A DNA stretch of 64,000 nt from Gudongella sp. (GCA_024649995.1 JANKMX010000005.1:1-64000); one strand, 5' to 3'. Counted from the stretch's first letter, positions 52,378 to 61,902 are shown. The notes: generated by a model not told the origin, from the letters alone. Numbers and translations: made by a program.

Positions 52378-53262
52378 ATGAAAAAGATAAAATTCATCAT
52401 AAACCCTTCTTCAGGCAGACAGGCCATGGAGAGAAAAATTGACAACCTATGTAAAATGCTGCTGGATGATGGATATATAGTCGGCAAATCCTTTACAAGG
52501 AAAAAATATGATGCCATGTTTGAAGCCAGGGAAAGCTGCAAGGATGGGTTTGACCTGATTGTTGCCTGCGGAGGTGATGGAACTGTCAATGAGGTGGTCA
52601 AGGGTATTATGACCAGTGAGAATAGAGTGCCCTTGGCAATAATGGCAAGCGGAACCGTCAATGATTTTGCCAATTATCTTCAGATTCCCAGAACCTCAGA
52701 GGAATTTTTCAATATGATTAAAAAGGAAAATATAATAGAGGTGGACCTGGGAAAAGTGAATGATGATTACTTTGTAAACGTTGCAGCAGGTGGACTCTTG
52801 ACGAAGGTAGGGTATCAGGTTCCCTCGGATATGAAGGCAGTTTTAGGCAGGATGGCCTATTATCTTGAAGGACTGAGAGAGCTTGTGAATCAGGGTCTTG
52901 AACCTGTTAAGGTAAAAATAACCAGCGAGGAGCATACTGGAGAAGAAGAGATCCTGTTGTTCGTTGTATCAAACAGTTCGTCAATAGGAGGCTTCAAGAG
53001 GCTGGCTCCTGAGGCAGATGTGCTTGATGGCCTTCTTGATGTGGTTCTCATAAAGAATGCTGATATTGGAGAATTGGCGAATATTTTTGTGAATGTCCTT
53101 ACTGGTGAACACATCCGACACTCAAAGGTGGTTTATTATAAAACCAGAGAGGTGAGAATCGATGCTGAGGATGCCCTGGTTGTTGATGTGGACGGGGAAT
53201 ATGGAGGAAAGCTGCCAGCCCACTTCAAGGTTATACCAAAGGGATTGAAAATACTGGTTTAG
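52378..53262 (+). CDS. Diacylglycerol/lipid kinase family protein (YegS/BmrU-like)
   Basis: The 294-residue protein has the DAGK catalytic motif A-C-G-G-D-G-T-V-N-E-V near 65 and I-N-P-S-S-G near 9, the ATP-binding parts of the fold. A Y-E-G-Y-type C-terminal lobe follows. It phosphorylates diacylglycerol or another lipid using ATP at the membrane. The ATG at 52378 lies 7 bases after GGAGA; the longer frame from 52261 crosses the promoter. The next gene is a MarR regulator, 10 bases on. Confidence 0.9.
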   Translation: MKKIKFIINPSSGRQAMERKIDNLCKMLLDDGYIVGKSFTRKKYDAMFEARESCKDGFDLIVACGGDGTVNEVVKGIMTSENRVPLAIMASGTVNDFANYLQIPRTSEEFFNMIKKENIIEVDLGKVNDDYFVNVAAGGLLTKVGYQVPSDMKAVLGRMAYYLEGLRELVNQGLEPVKVKITSEEHTGEEEILLFVVSNSSSIGGFKRLAPEADVLDGLLDVVLIKNADIGELANIFVNVLTGEHIRHSKVVYYKTREVRIDAEDALVVDVDGEYGGKLPAHFKVIPKGLKILV

Positions 53263-53272
53263 GAGGTTTTTT

Positions 53273-53716
53273 ATGACACAGATCATTTCAGAGCATGTGG
53301 ATTCAATTGAGGAGTACCTAAGAAAGGTGGATTATATCATCAGAAAAAAGGGGAGGGTGATCCTAAGTGATTTCAATATCACCGTTCCCCAGTTTACTGC
53401 TTTGCAGATACTGATAAACAATGGTGATATGACAATAAGTGAATTGAGCCAGAAGATGGATCTTGCATGTAGCACCATAACCGATCTCATTGACAGGATG
53501 GAGAAAACAAACCTGGTCAGGAGAAGGAAGGATGAGCAGGATAAACGCGTTGTACGGGTGGAGGTGCTCCAGGAAGGTCATGATATTCTGGCAAGGGTTC
53601 TGGAAAAGAGAATAGAGTTTCTATCCGAGAAGCTAAAGGGAGTAACAGAAGAAGACAAAAGGACATTGCGTACAGCCCTTGAAAACCTTTATCTGGAGAT
53701 GAAGGAAGAAATTTAA
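53273..53716 (+). CDS. MarR-family transcriptional regulator
   Basis: The 147-residue dimeric winged-helix repressor has a recognition region M-T-I-S-E-L-S-Q-K-M-D-L-A-C-S-T-I-T-D-L and wing D-K-R-V-V-R-V typical of MarR. It lies between a lipid kinase gene and the giant signalling gene with gaps of 10 and 15 bases, so it is in the same operon. The inverted repeat at 51121 is a possible target, but this is a guess. Confidence 0.93.
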   Translation: MTQIISEHVDSIEEYLRKVDYIIRKKGRVILSDFNITVPQFTALQILINNGDMTISELSQKMDLACSTITDLIDRMEKTNLVRRRKDEQDKRVVRVEVLQEGHDILARVLEKRIEFLSEKLKGVTEEDKRTLRTALENLYLEMKEEI

Positions 53717-53731
53717 CCCAAGAGGTGCTAC

Positions 53732-56700
53732 ATGAAGCTAATAAACGGTCAAATCAGATTAATTGAAAAATTCGACACTGAAAATAGGGACAGGGCCTAT
53801 GTTTGCGAGCAGCTGGAAAATCCAGGTTTGGAATGCTTTGTAAAGATTCTGGATAGGAACAAGCACAATGCCTTGATTGAGGACTATATTGAAAAGATCG
53901 ACTTCTACAAGAGCATCAATCACAAGGGGATTCTTTCAACAATTGATTTTGGAACGGTTAAGACTGTAGATCTAAAGGAATCTTCCAGTGGCATGTATTA
54001 TGTTCTTTCAGAATATACTCCCTGGGATTCTCTTGACGTGGCAATGAGTTCATTGAATATAAATTCCCGGATCATCCTTGTCCTAAAATTGATAGAAGCC
54101 CTGGAATATTTGCATTTCAGGGGCATTTTCTATGACGTGTTGAGTCCTGAAAAAATATTCGTCAATTCTGAGGGTGACATTAGGCTACTGAATGTAACAT
54201 CCATTGTACATAGTAAATTGCAGGTTGATAATCTCAAAAGAATAAGAGAATATATTGCTCCTGAGAGCAAGGAAAACAACAATGGGAACAATGCCCAAAC
54301 CGATTGCTGGTCACTGGGTGTAATAGTGGGCAAATTATTCCCTGAGACAAGGTCAGAGCTACCGGCAGGGAAGCAAAACTTTATCAATGGTTTGATTAAA
54401 GATTTGATGGGCAGGAGTACAAGTCCCAGCGGAAAGCCACTGAGGGGTTATTTTGAAGCCTTAAGAAATGAATTTGGGATTGACTACACCAGAGATCTAA
54501 GAAAAGAAAGAGAAAGAATTCAATTAAACGTTTTGCCAGGAAGGAAACAAGATGATTACCACTATTATCTTTCAGGTAAATCCTTCCATGAGATATATGA
54601 AAAGGGATATTCAGGATTGATAGTTAATGGTAACGGTGGAATTGGAAAGAAGAAATATGTTCGTGAGATTTTTAGAAGAAGAGGACTTGAGGGTGGAAGG
54701 ACTTATGTAATTGAAGCTGGGGAGGTAGATTACTCAAGCATAGATTACTTCAAGGTTTTCCTGGTTCAGTTGTGCGAAGCCCTTGGGATAGACTATAGGG
54801 TTGACTCTGAATCCAACGACATTAAAATCCAGTTCAATGATTCCTTTGAACAGTTCAGATTGGACCAATTGGATTCAAAGCTGAAGCTTTTCAATTGCAT
54901 AACTGAAGATTTGATTAAGCTTTCAAAGAGAGAAACAATCTATTTGGGATTGATCAATATACACAACGCTGACTTGGAAATTTTCAATCTTTTTGATTTC
55001 ATAATTACAAAGTCAAAGGGCAAGAGAATATTTTTTGTGTTTTCAATTCAAAAAAGCAAGCTGACTGATGCTCGCAAGATGATAGTAATAAACCAATGGC
55101 AAAAAAATGGTCTATTTGAGGAGGTTCACCTTGAGAACCTCTCAAAGCTGGAGGCTGAAGAATATATTCATGCAATACTTGGAAACGAAAATGTTCCTTA
55201 CGAATTTTCAGATGCTTTATACAATGAAACCCTTGGTAATCCTCGCTATATTCGGGTTCTGATCAAGCATTTCATTGACAATGGAATTATCCGTATTGAT
55301 GAAAGTGGTCTTTGGACTACAACAACTGATGACTATAGAAGTTTCTATGACTCTGCAACCTTAAAAAAGACCATAGTAAGACAGATTAAATCCCTGAGCG
55401 CCAAGGAATTGAAGGTTTTGAAACTTCTGTCCTGCTTTAAATACCAGGCTGATATGACTGACTTCATGGAAATTTTGGGGATGGAGAGTCTGGAGTTTAG
55501 AGAGTTGCTCCTGGAGCTTGCAAATAAAGGTATAACGAGAATTGACATGCAAACTGAGAGGTCGATTTCATTTGTGGAAGGAGATTTCAAAAGACAGATT
55601 TACAGCGACCTGCCGGAAGAGGAGAGAGGGGAGCTTCATGGTAGAATCGCTGATGTTTTGTTGTCTAGAAGAGATGATAACCAGGTCATTAACTTCGATT
55701 CATTGATACATCATTTAAGTGAGTCCAGGCAGCTGGATAGGATGCTGAGGATTGTAATGCAAAGGCTCCATAAGGAAAAAAATAGATATAATGAAAACTC
55801 TGTCAATATTCTCGAAGCATGCTATAAGAGTTTAAGGGGGAAGGATCATCCATCCATATTGATGATATTAAAGTATCTGACGGAAGCTCTTTTGGCTCAA
55901 AGAAGATATTCGGAAGGAATGGATTATGGAAGAACATATGTTGATGAAGCACAAAGGAGGGGCGACTCAGAGCATAAAATACATGCTGAGCTTATTCAAC
56001 TTGAGTTTATGATTCGCGTTGGAGATTACAACGATGCATTTGAAATGATATCTGAGTATGAATCCATTGTTACTCTGGATGGAAATGAGGAGTACAGGAT
56101 TAACCTCTATAAGCTCAAGTCAATCATTTTCCAGATTCTGGATAGACTTGAAGAATCACAGGATGCCATAGACAAAGCCCTGCAACTATCCCAGGAATTC
56201 CATATACATGAGCATGATGGTGATCTATACAATCTTCAGGGTATAGGCAATTATCTTGTTGGGGATCATGAAAAAGCCTTGAAAAGCTATCACGAGTCAA
56301 TAGAGACCTATGTTCTGTCAGAGAGAGATTTTGACAGGATAAAGCCCTTGAATAATATTGGGAATCTATACAATGAAATCATTGGAGATCCTCAAGTAGC
56401 ACTTGACTACTATTTCCAATGTCTAAGGGTTTCCGATGAAAATGGCCTGTCCTCATTTCAGACAATTACATTGACCAATATCTGTGATGTATATCTGACC
56501 CTAGGCTCATATGATAATGCAAGAAGCTACATTGACAAGACCATAGAGCTATCCCACCTTAATGGAGACAGGATAAATGAGTTTCATGGGAATGTCTACA
56601 GGGGTGCTCTGGAGCTTTCCTTGCAGAACATGGAAGCTGCAACTGAAATATTTCTCAGGGTAAGGGAGTTTAACAAGGAGGAGCCAATCGTTGAAAAGGA

Positions 56701-59017
56701 AGTGATAGTCCATTATCTTGATTTCCTGGGACGTTTCTACATGGAGCTGGGGGACTATACTCTGGGTAAAATGTTCAGTAGAAATACGATGTATAAGGCA
56801 AAGGATTTCAATCCCAAGCTATTCTTCAGATCAAAGGCAAGAATCATTACCATAGATTCAATAATGAACCAGAAAATCGACAGGAGTCAAATAGAGGCTT
56901 TGTTTAAAGAGCAGGGTATAAATGCAAATGAATATGAAATAGCATCTTTTTTAATTGAAATGATGCATATCTGCCTTCATATACCAGATAAGTCAAGCTA
57001 TGACTTCTTAAAAAGTCTGTTTCTGAAGATAGGGTCACAAGGAGCAAGGGAGCTTTATCGCAATGACTTTGAAATCATGAATATACTGGAAGATGGCAAT
57101 AGCCAATATCTTGAAGATGTAATTGGGATATTGGAAAAGGGCAATAAGAAATTTTCTCAGTCCATATGCAGGTACTACGCATATGTGGGTGAAATGCTAT
57201 ATAGGGATGGTGACTACAAAAGAGCAGCAAAATACCTAATAAGATCCATGGACTTGGTTCAGACCAAAATTAATCAGATAGGCATTGGTGGATATAGGGA
57301 TAAGATATTGGCAAACTACAATATTCCAAGGATAAATAAAACACTGGATGAAATATTCAAAAGAGAGTTCAATATTTTTGCCGAGAAATCTAACCCAATG
57401 GAAATACAAGCCAGCTTGGTTGGAAGATACATATCCTTGCTGGACTACGCTCAGTATAATCAGCTGTTTCTTGATGATGAAGGTAAAGACCTGCCAGATA
57501 CAGTTGAAGGAGTATTATCCAGAATGACTGATGACTACAGATTCAATCTGGAAATCATACTCAAATATCTTCATCGTGAAACTGGAGCGAAGGATTCATT
57601 TATTAACATTTTCAAACTTGAAGAGATTGAAAATGATCAAAGGCTTATCAGAATGGGTGTGGGAGAATTTGAGATGAGCCAGTTTGTAGATAACAGCTTA
57701 CGGTCAGGTGGCACGGTGCTTTTCAATCGAGACCTGGATATTCTATCAATGGATATAAGCAAAGAATACTTTGACAGGAGGCTAAGTGGACTTATTGGAG
57801 TACCCATAATGGAACCTGCTGGTAATGATATTAAATTTGAAAGAAGGTCATCCAACAGGAAAGGCAAGGTGTTGGGGTATGTATACCTCCAGACTGACAG
57901 CGCAATAAACAGATTTGACCAGGAAAGGCTTCTATTGTCAATCAGCATGGCAAAATTGATTTATCTTAATCTGGAGAATAGGAAGCTTCATAGAAGAGCC
58001 AATTATGACAGGTTGACCAATGTGCTGAGTCGTGAAACCATTGAGAGTGAGCTTGAGGAGATAATTGAGGTTTATAATGGAACTGAAAGTGAGTTTTCAG
58101 TGCTTATGATGGACATTGACAGGTTCAAGGATATTAACGATACCTATGGTCATCAGAAGGGAGACCAGATTTTAGGCAGAATTGGTGAGATTTTAAATGA
58201 AAGCACAAGATCCAGCGATCGTGTCGGAAGATATGGAGGAGAGGAATTTTTGGTTCTGCTTGAAAATATTTCAATCGATGATACAGTATCCGTTGCAGAG
58301 GAGATTAGACGTTCAGTTTATGAGGATAGAAGATTTGCCATTGATAGAAAGGTTACCTTAAGTATTGGAATAGCACATTATCCTTATCATGGAACCTCAA
58401 AGGAGGAGCTAATTTACAAGGCGGATCAGGCACTGTATTTTGCCAAGGAAATGCTTGGGAGGAATAAAGTAGCTGTTTGGAATAACGATATGGAGAAAAT
58501 CGAGAACATCAGCTCAGTGGGAAACAAGGTTACTATGGAGGTTTTTGGGAGAAGTCAGAATAGTATTGTATCCCTGATGGATATAGCCGTACTTTCCAGA
58601 TCACTTGAAACAATAGATAAAAAGCTATTTCGTTTTTTGGGGGCCATCAATGAGAGTATTGACGCTGACTTAAGCTCTATATTGATTATTGATGACGGAG
58701 TTGTTATAAACCAGTTCACTAGAGAGGGAGTAGCTAGCGGCTGGAGTGATAACAAGAAAATAGCTGAAGGTATGATAGGTAAAATTCTTGAGACAAGGGA
58801 ATCCTCATTATCTGTTAACTGGGCTGGTGCGGTGTACAATATGGGTACAGTAGATATAGCATCACTCAAATCCATAATAATGACTCCTGTTATGGTAGGT
58901 GATTCCATCAAGGCGATGGTTTATTGTGAAGCCAGCTTAAGGAACAAGGATTTCACATCTGCAGACGTCATGGCAGTGGAAGTTTTAAGTGGAGTATTTT
59001 CCGTAAATTTAGTATAA
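53732..59017 (+). CDS. Giant multidomain signalling protein: kinase-like, P-loop NTPase-like, TPR, GAF, GGDEF, GAF
   Basis: The 1761-residue soluble protein has these parts in order. (1) A Ser/Thr-kinase-like domain (about 1-250) with K38 in F-V-K-I-L and D135, but the HRD/KPEN segment reads F-Y-D-V-L-S-P-E-K and the DFG Asp is replaced (N154-V-T). (2) A STAND-like NTPase (about 265-600) with G300-N-G-G-I-G-K306-K307, where the usual Ser/Thr is Lys, and a Walker-B-like L-I-N-I-H-N-A-D. (3) Helical TPR-like repeats (about 680-1150). (4) A GAF-like region (about 1250-1415). (5) GGDEF (about 1425-1590) with G1502-G-E-E-F and an I-site R1493-S-S-D1496. (6) A second GAF-like region (about 1610-1761). 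The intact part should make c-di-GMP with product inhibition. The kinase and NTPase parts look inactive and may act as scaffolds or sensors. Confidence 0.85.
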   Translation: MKLINGQIRLIEKFDTENRDRAYVCEQLENPGLECFVKILDRNKHNALIEDYIEKIDFYKSINHKGILSTIDFGTVKTVDLKESSSGMYYVLSEYTPWDSLDVAMSSLNINSRIILVLKLIEALEYLHFRGIFYDVLSPEKIFVNSEGDIRLLNVTSIVHSKLQVDNLKRIREYIAPESKENNNGNNAQTDCWSLGVIVGKLFPETRSELPAGKQNFINGLIKDLMGRSTSPSGKPLRGYFEALRNEFGIDYTRDLRKERERIQLNVLPGRKQDDYHYYLSGKSFHEIYEKGYSGLIVNGNGGIGKKKYVREIFRRRGLEGGRTYVIEAGEVDYSSIDYFKVFLVQLCEALGIDYRVDSESNDIKIQFNDSFEQFRLDQLDSKLKLFNCITEDLIKLSKRETIYLGLINIHNADLEIFNLFDFIITKSKGKRIFFVFSIQKSKLTDARKMIVINQWQKNGLFEEVHLENLSKLEAEEYIHAILGNENVPYEFSDALYNETLGNPRYIRVLIKHFIDNGIIRIDESGLWTTTTDDYRSFYDSATLKKTIVRQIKSLSAKELKVLKLLSCFKYQADMTDFMEILGMESLEFRELLLELANKGITRIDMQTERSISFVEGDFKRQIYSDLPEEERGELHGRIADVLLSRRDDNQVINFDSLIHHLSESRQLDRMLRIVMQRLHKEKNRYNENSVNILEACYKSLRGKDHPSILMILKYLTEALLAQRRYSEGMDYGRTYVDEAQRRGDSEHKIHAELIQLEFMIRVGDYNDAFEMISEYESIVTLDGNEEYRINLYKLKSIIFQILDRLEESQDAIDKALQLSQEFHIHEHDGDLYNLQGIGNYLVGDHEKALKSYHESIETYVLSERDFDRIKPLNNIGNLYNEIIGDPQVALDYYFQCLRVSDENGLSSFQTITLTNICDVYLTLGSYDNARSYIDKTIELSHLNGDRINEFHGNVYRGALELSLQNMEAATEIFLRVREFNKEEPIVEKEVIVHYLDFLGRFYMELGDYTLGKMFSRNTMYKAKDFNPKLFFRSKARIITIDSIMNQKIDRSQIEALFKEQGINANEYEIASFLIEMMHICLHIPDKSSYDFLKSLFLKIGSQGARELYRNDFEIMNILEDGNSQYLEDVIGILEKGNKKFSQSICRYYAYVGEMLYRDGDYKRAAKYLIRSMDLVQTKINQIGIGGYRDKILANYNIPRINKTLDEIFKREFNIFAEKSNPMEIQASLVGRYISLLDYAQYNQLFLDDEGKDLPDTVEGVLSRMTDDYRFNLEIILKYLHRETGAKDSFINIFKLEEIENDQRLIRMGVGEFEMSQFVDNSLRSGGTVLFNRDLDILSMDISKEYFDRRLSGLIGVPIMEPAGNDIKFERRSSNRKGKVLGYVYLQTDSAINRFDQERLLLSISMAKLIYLNLENRKLHRRANYDRLTNVLSRETIESELEEIIEVYNGTESEFSVLMMDIDRFKDINDTYGHQKGDQILGRIGEILNESTRSSDRVGRYGGEEFLVLLENISIDDTVSVAEEIRRSVYEDRRFAIDRKVTLSIGIAHYPYHGTSKEELIYKADQALYFAKEMLGRNKVAVWNNDMEKIENISSVGNKVTMEVFGRSQNSIVSLMDIAVLSRSLETIDKKLFRFLGAINESIDADLSSILIIDDGVVINQFTREGVASGWSDNKKIAEGMIGKILETRESSLSVNWAGAVYNMGTVDIASLKSIIMTPVMVGDSIKAMVYCEASLRNKDFTSADVMAVEVLSGVFSVNLV

Positions 59018-59069
59018 TAAATATATTGCGACTAAGATTTCACCAAATAGTCGCTCAAGGAGGGATAGG

Positions 59070-60086
59070 ATGGCAACTACAATAAAGGATGTTGCAAAGC
59101 TTGCAAAGGTTTCCATATCTACGGTTTCAAGAGTAATAAACGACTCGAAGCCTGTTAGTCCAGAAGCAAGGAGAAGGGTGCTTAAGGCAATTGAAGATTT
59201 GGGATATAAGCCAAATGAGGTGGCAAGAAGCCTGGTCACCAAGAAATCGAACCTCATAGGAATAATTGTGGATGACATCGGAAGCTCATATGTAGCCCAG
59301 ATAATCCGTGGGGTTGAAGAAGTGGGAAGGATGTACAATTATGACATCCTGTTGTGTAGCAGCTATGGGGACAAGGAAGCGGAAATGAGGTTTGTGCAGC
59401 TACTTATGCAAAAACAGGTGGCTGGAATAATCATGGTTTCAGAAATACTCAATGCTGAAGTTCTGACGTATTTGGACATGTCAAAGATCCCTTTCATTTA
59501 TCTGAACAAGTATTACAATGTACTGGAAAGTCCGACTGTTGCAATAAATAACAGAGAGGCTAGCGACAAGGTCATGAAGCATCTCATCGATGAAGGTCAC
59601 AGGAGGATAGCATATGTGACACAGGAAAAGGATATGGAGCTGACCATAGAGAAACAGAAGATCGAGGCCTACAGAGAGTGGATGTCTTCAATAGAAGAAG
59701 CACCATTGGTATTTGAGGTGGACGGCCACAACATATCAGATGGCTATGATTTAGGCGAGAAAATCAAAGATCAGCTTCTTGATGGTAGAATAACAGCAGT
59801 TTACTGCTGCGAGGACGAGATTGCCCTTGGATTGATAAATTATTTCTATGATCATGGCATCAGAGTCCCTGAGGACATTTCTGTCGTGGGATATGGGGAC
59901 ATAAGTCTTGCTTCCTACTATAGACCAAAACTTACAACAATTAAGGAGCCATATTATGACATTGGAGCTGTTTCCATAAGAAGAATCCTCAAGGTGCTTC
60001 AGGGTGAAAAAATTGAAGAGCAGACATTGGTTTTGCCGGTGCAGCTTATAGAACGGGATAGCACTTCAAAACCAAAAAATATTTGA
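59070..60086 (+). CDS. LacI-family transcriptional regulator
   Basis: The 338-residue protein has a LacI-type helix-turn-helix (I-K-D-V-A-K-L-A-K-V-S-I-S-T-V-S-R, 5-21) with hinge N-E-V-A-R-S-L and a periplasmic-binding-protein-like effector domain. It likely senses a sugar or nucleoside and represses or activates nearby or distant genes. RBS AAGGAGGG precedes the ATG at 59070. Its stop overlaps the -35 box of the hutH leader promoter. A target gene is not clear. Confidence 0.93.
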   Translation: MATTIKDVAKLAKVSISTVSRVINDSKPVSPEARRRVLKAIEDLGYKPNEVARSLVTKKSNLIGIIVDDIGSSYVAQIIRGVEEVGRMYNYDILLCSSYGDKEAEMRFVQLLMQKQVAGIIMVSEILNAEVLTYLDMSKIPFIYLNKYYNVLESPTVAINNREASDKVMKHLIDEGHRRIAYVTQEKDMELTIEKQKIEAYREWMSSIEEAPLVFEVDGHNISDGYDLGEKIKDQLLDGRITAVYCCEDEIALGLINYFYDHGIRVPEDISVVGYGDISLASYYRPKLTTIKEPYYDIGAVSIRRILKVLQGEKIEEQTLVLPVQLIERDSTSKPKNI

Positions 60087-60110
60087 TACTTTTTCGCAAT
60101 ATGATATAAT
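60083..60110 (+). promoter_or_regulatory. Promoter of the leader unit before hutH
   Basis: TTGATA (60083-60088), a 16-bp spacer and TATAAT (60105-60110) with TGA before it (extended -10). The -35 box overlaps the LacI stop codon. Confidence 0.75.
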
Positions 60111-60140
60111 TAGATCAATAAATAGAGAAGTGGGGATAAT

Positions 60141-60227
60141 ATGTGTAAGACATTATTGCTTCACAAATTTCAAAAACCAAGCCACAGATTATTCTGTGGC
60201 TTTTTTTGTGCCACTTTATCTAGATAG
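60141..60227 (+). other. Possible 28-codon leader ORF crossing a terminator
   Basis: ATG at 60141, preceded by a weak TGGGG, opens a 28-codon frame to a TAG at 60225, with His codons at positions 8 and 15. The frame runs through the terminator hairpin at 60179-60208. It may be an attenuation leader or just chance in a small RNA. Evidence for translation is weak. Confidence 0.25.
60179..60208 (+). terminator. Terminator in the hutH leader
   Basis: AAGCCACAGA pairs with TCTGTGGCTT around TTAT (60179-60202), followed by a T run. It stops transcripts from the promoter at 60083 about 90 nt after initiation unless read through. Confidence 0.85.
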
Positions 60228-60253
60228 TATAGCCCAGTGGGAGGAGGATTTAG

Positions 60254-61783
60254 ATGAACAAAGTAATATTGGATGGTAATAGTCTGACATTGGAGGATTT
60301 CATAAGGATTGTAAGAGGTGGCTTCAGGGTTGAGTTATCGGAAGAGGCCATGAAGAGGGTAGAAAAGGCAAGAAATCTTGTAGATAGGTTTGTTGAGGAG
60401 GAAAAGGTTGTCTATGGTATAACCACAGGATTCGGCAAGTTCAGTGACGTTGTAATCAGTTCAGAGGAAACTAAGGCACTTCAGAGAAATCTTATCATAA
60501 GTCATTCATGTGGAGTAGGAAACCCTTTACACGAAGAGGCGGCCAAGGGAATAATGGTTTTGAGAATAAATGCTTTGGCAAAGGGATTTTCGGGGATTAG
60601 ACCTTCAACCCTTAACACTCTGGTGCAAATGGTGAACAAGGATGTAAATCCGATAATACCAGAGAAGGGATCCCTAGGTGCAAGTGGTGATTTGGCTCCT
60701 TTGGCCCACATGGTATTGGTAATGCTTGGTGAAGGTGAGGCATACTACAATGGCCAGAGAATGCCAGGTGCAAAAGCCATGGAAATGGCAGGCATAGAGA
60801 CGGTAGAGCTTACATCAAAGGAAGGACTTGCTCTGATCAATGGAACCCAGGTAATGACATCAATTGGTGCATTGGCAATATACGATGCAATTATGCTTTC
60901 AAAAACAGCAGACATAGCAGCTTCACTTACAATTGAGGCGCTAAACGGAATTACTGATGCATTTGACCCTAAGGTGCACCATGCAAGAGGTCATATGGGG
61001 CAAATAAACTCTGCTGACAACCTACTGAGGATACTCAAGGGGAGCAGCATGACCACAAGACAGGGAGATATGAGGGTACAGGATCCCTATTCATTGAGAT
61101 GTACACCACAGATTCACGGTGCAACCAAGGATGCCCTTGAATTCATCAAATCAAAAGTAGAGATTGAAATGAATGCAGCCACCGACAATCCCTTGATATT
61201 TACTGAAGAGGAAGAGGTAATATCAGGAGGAAACTTCCATGGGCAGCCAATGGCATTGCCTTTTGACTTTATGGGTATTGCCATTGCTGAACTTGCAAAC
61301 ATATCCGAAAGAAGGCTGGAGAGACTTGTAAACCCTGCACTTAGCAATGGGCTACCGGCTTTCCTCACCAAAAAGGGTGGGGTAAACTCAGGCTTTATGA
61401 TAGTTCAATATTCAGCTGCGGCACTGGTTTCAGAAAATAAGGTATTGGCACATCCTGCAAGCGTTGATTCAATACCTTCATCGGCTAACCAGGAGGATCA
61501 TGTTTCAATGGGTACCATTGGAGCGAGAAAAGCAAGGGAAATCCTTGAAAATACAAAGAAGGTAATTGCCATGGAACTCATGGGTGCCTGCCAGGCAATC
61601 GATATCAGAGGGAATAGTGGACTTGGAATGGGAACAGGTGAGGCTTACAAGGTCATTAGAGATAGGATTGCTACCTTGGAAAATGACAGGATAATGTACA
61701 CCGATATAAATATGGCAGAAGATATTGTCCAGTCCTGGGAGATAGTATCCCAGGTGGAAAACAAGGTCGGGGAACTTGTATAA
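60254..61783 (+). CDS. hutH: Histidine ammonia-lyase
   Basis: The 509-residue enzyme has the MIO-forming triad A143-S144-G145 in G-S-L-G-A-S-G-D-L-A-P-L and the S-H pair in N-L-I-I-S-H-S-C-G-V-G, the signature separating HAL from Tyr/Phe lyases. It deaminates histidine to urocanate and ammonia, the entry step of histidine fermentation. hutU, hutI and ftcD are not in the window. The ATG at 60254 follows GGGAGGAGG. Confidence 0.93.
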   Translation: MNKVILDGNSLTLEDFIRIVRGGFRVELSEEAMKRVEKARNLVDRFVEEEKVVYGITTGFGKFSDVVISSEETKALQRNLIISHSCGVGNPLHEEAAKGIMVLRINALAKGFSGIRPSTLNTLVQMVNKDVNPIIPEKGSLGASGDLAPLAHMVLVMLGEGEAYYNGQRMPGAKAMEMAGIETVELTSKEGLALINGTQVMTSIGALAIYDAIMLSKTADIAASLTIEALNGITDAFDPKVHHARGHMGQINSADNLLRILKGSSMTTRQGDMRVQDPYSLRCTPQIHGATKDALEFIKSKVEIEMNAATDNPLIFTEEEEVISGGNFHGQPMALPFDFMGIAIAELANISERRLERLVNPALSNGLPAFLTKKGGVNSGFMIVQYSAAALVSENKVLAHPASVDSIPSSANQEDHVSMGTIGARKAREILENTKKVIAMELMGACQAIDIRGNSGLGMGTGEAYKVIRDRIATLENDRIMYTDINMAEDIVQSWEIVSQVENKVGELV

Positions 61784-61817
61784 ACCCGCGTATTACAACT
61801 TGCTAGTGGATATATTT

Positions 61818-61854
61818 CACTTATATTGTCTAAGTGCAAAGTATAATGTATAAT
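61818..61854 (+). promoter_or_regulatory. Promoter with an overlapping inverted repeat, GDT1-family gene
   Basis: TTGTCT (61826-61831), a 17-bp spacer and TATAAT (61849-61854) form the promoter; a second TATAAT is at 61842. An inverted repeat CACTTA (61818-61823) / TAAGTG (61831-61836) covers the -35 box and could be a repressor site. Confidence 0.55.
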
Positions 61855-61868
61855 GTATAGATACAAAG

Positions 61869-61902
61869 AAAAAGACTTTTAGCATATGCTAAAAGTCTTT
61901 TT
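61869..61902 (+). terminator. 34-nt perfect palindrome (terminator or 5' hairpin)
   Basis: AAAAAGACTTTTAGCAT and its complement at 61869-61902 form a long hairpin ending in T's. It can terminate upstream transcripts from hutH. It also starts about 8 nt after the inferred start of the next mRNA and would form its 5' end. Confidence 0.65.

Noticed and set aside
27143-54130. Many 60-150 codon ORFs on the strand opposite large genes
   Set aside because: They lie wholly inside well-supported genes, have no ribosome sites and show no family pattern; they are shadows of codon usage.
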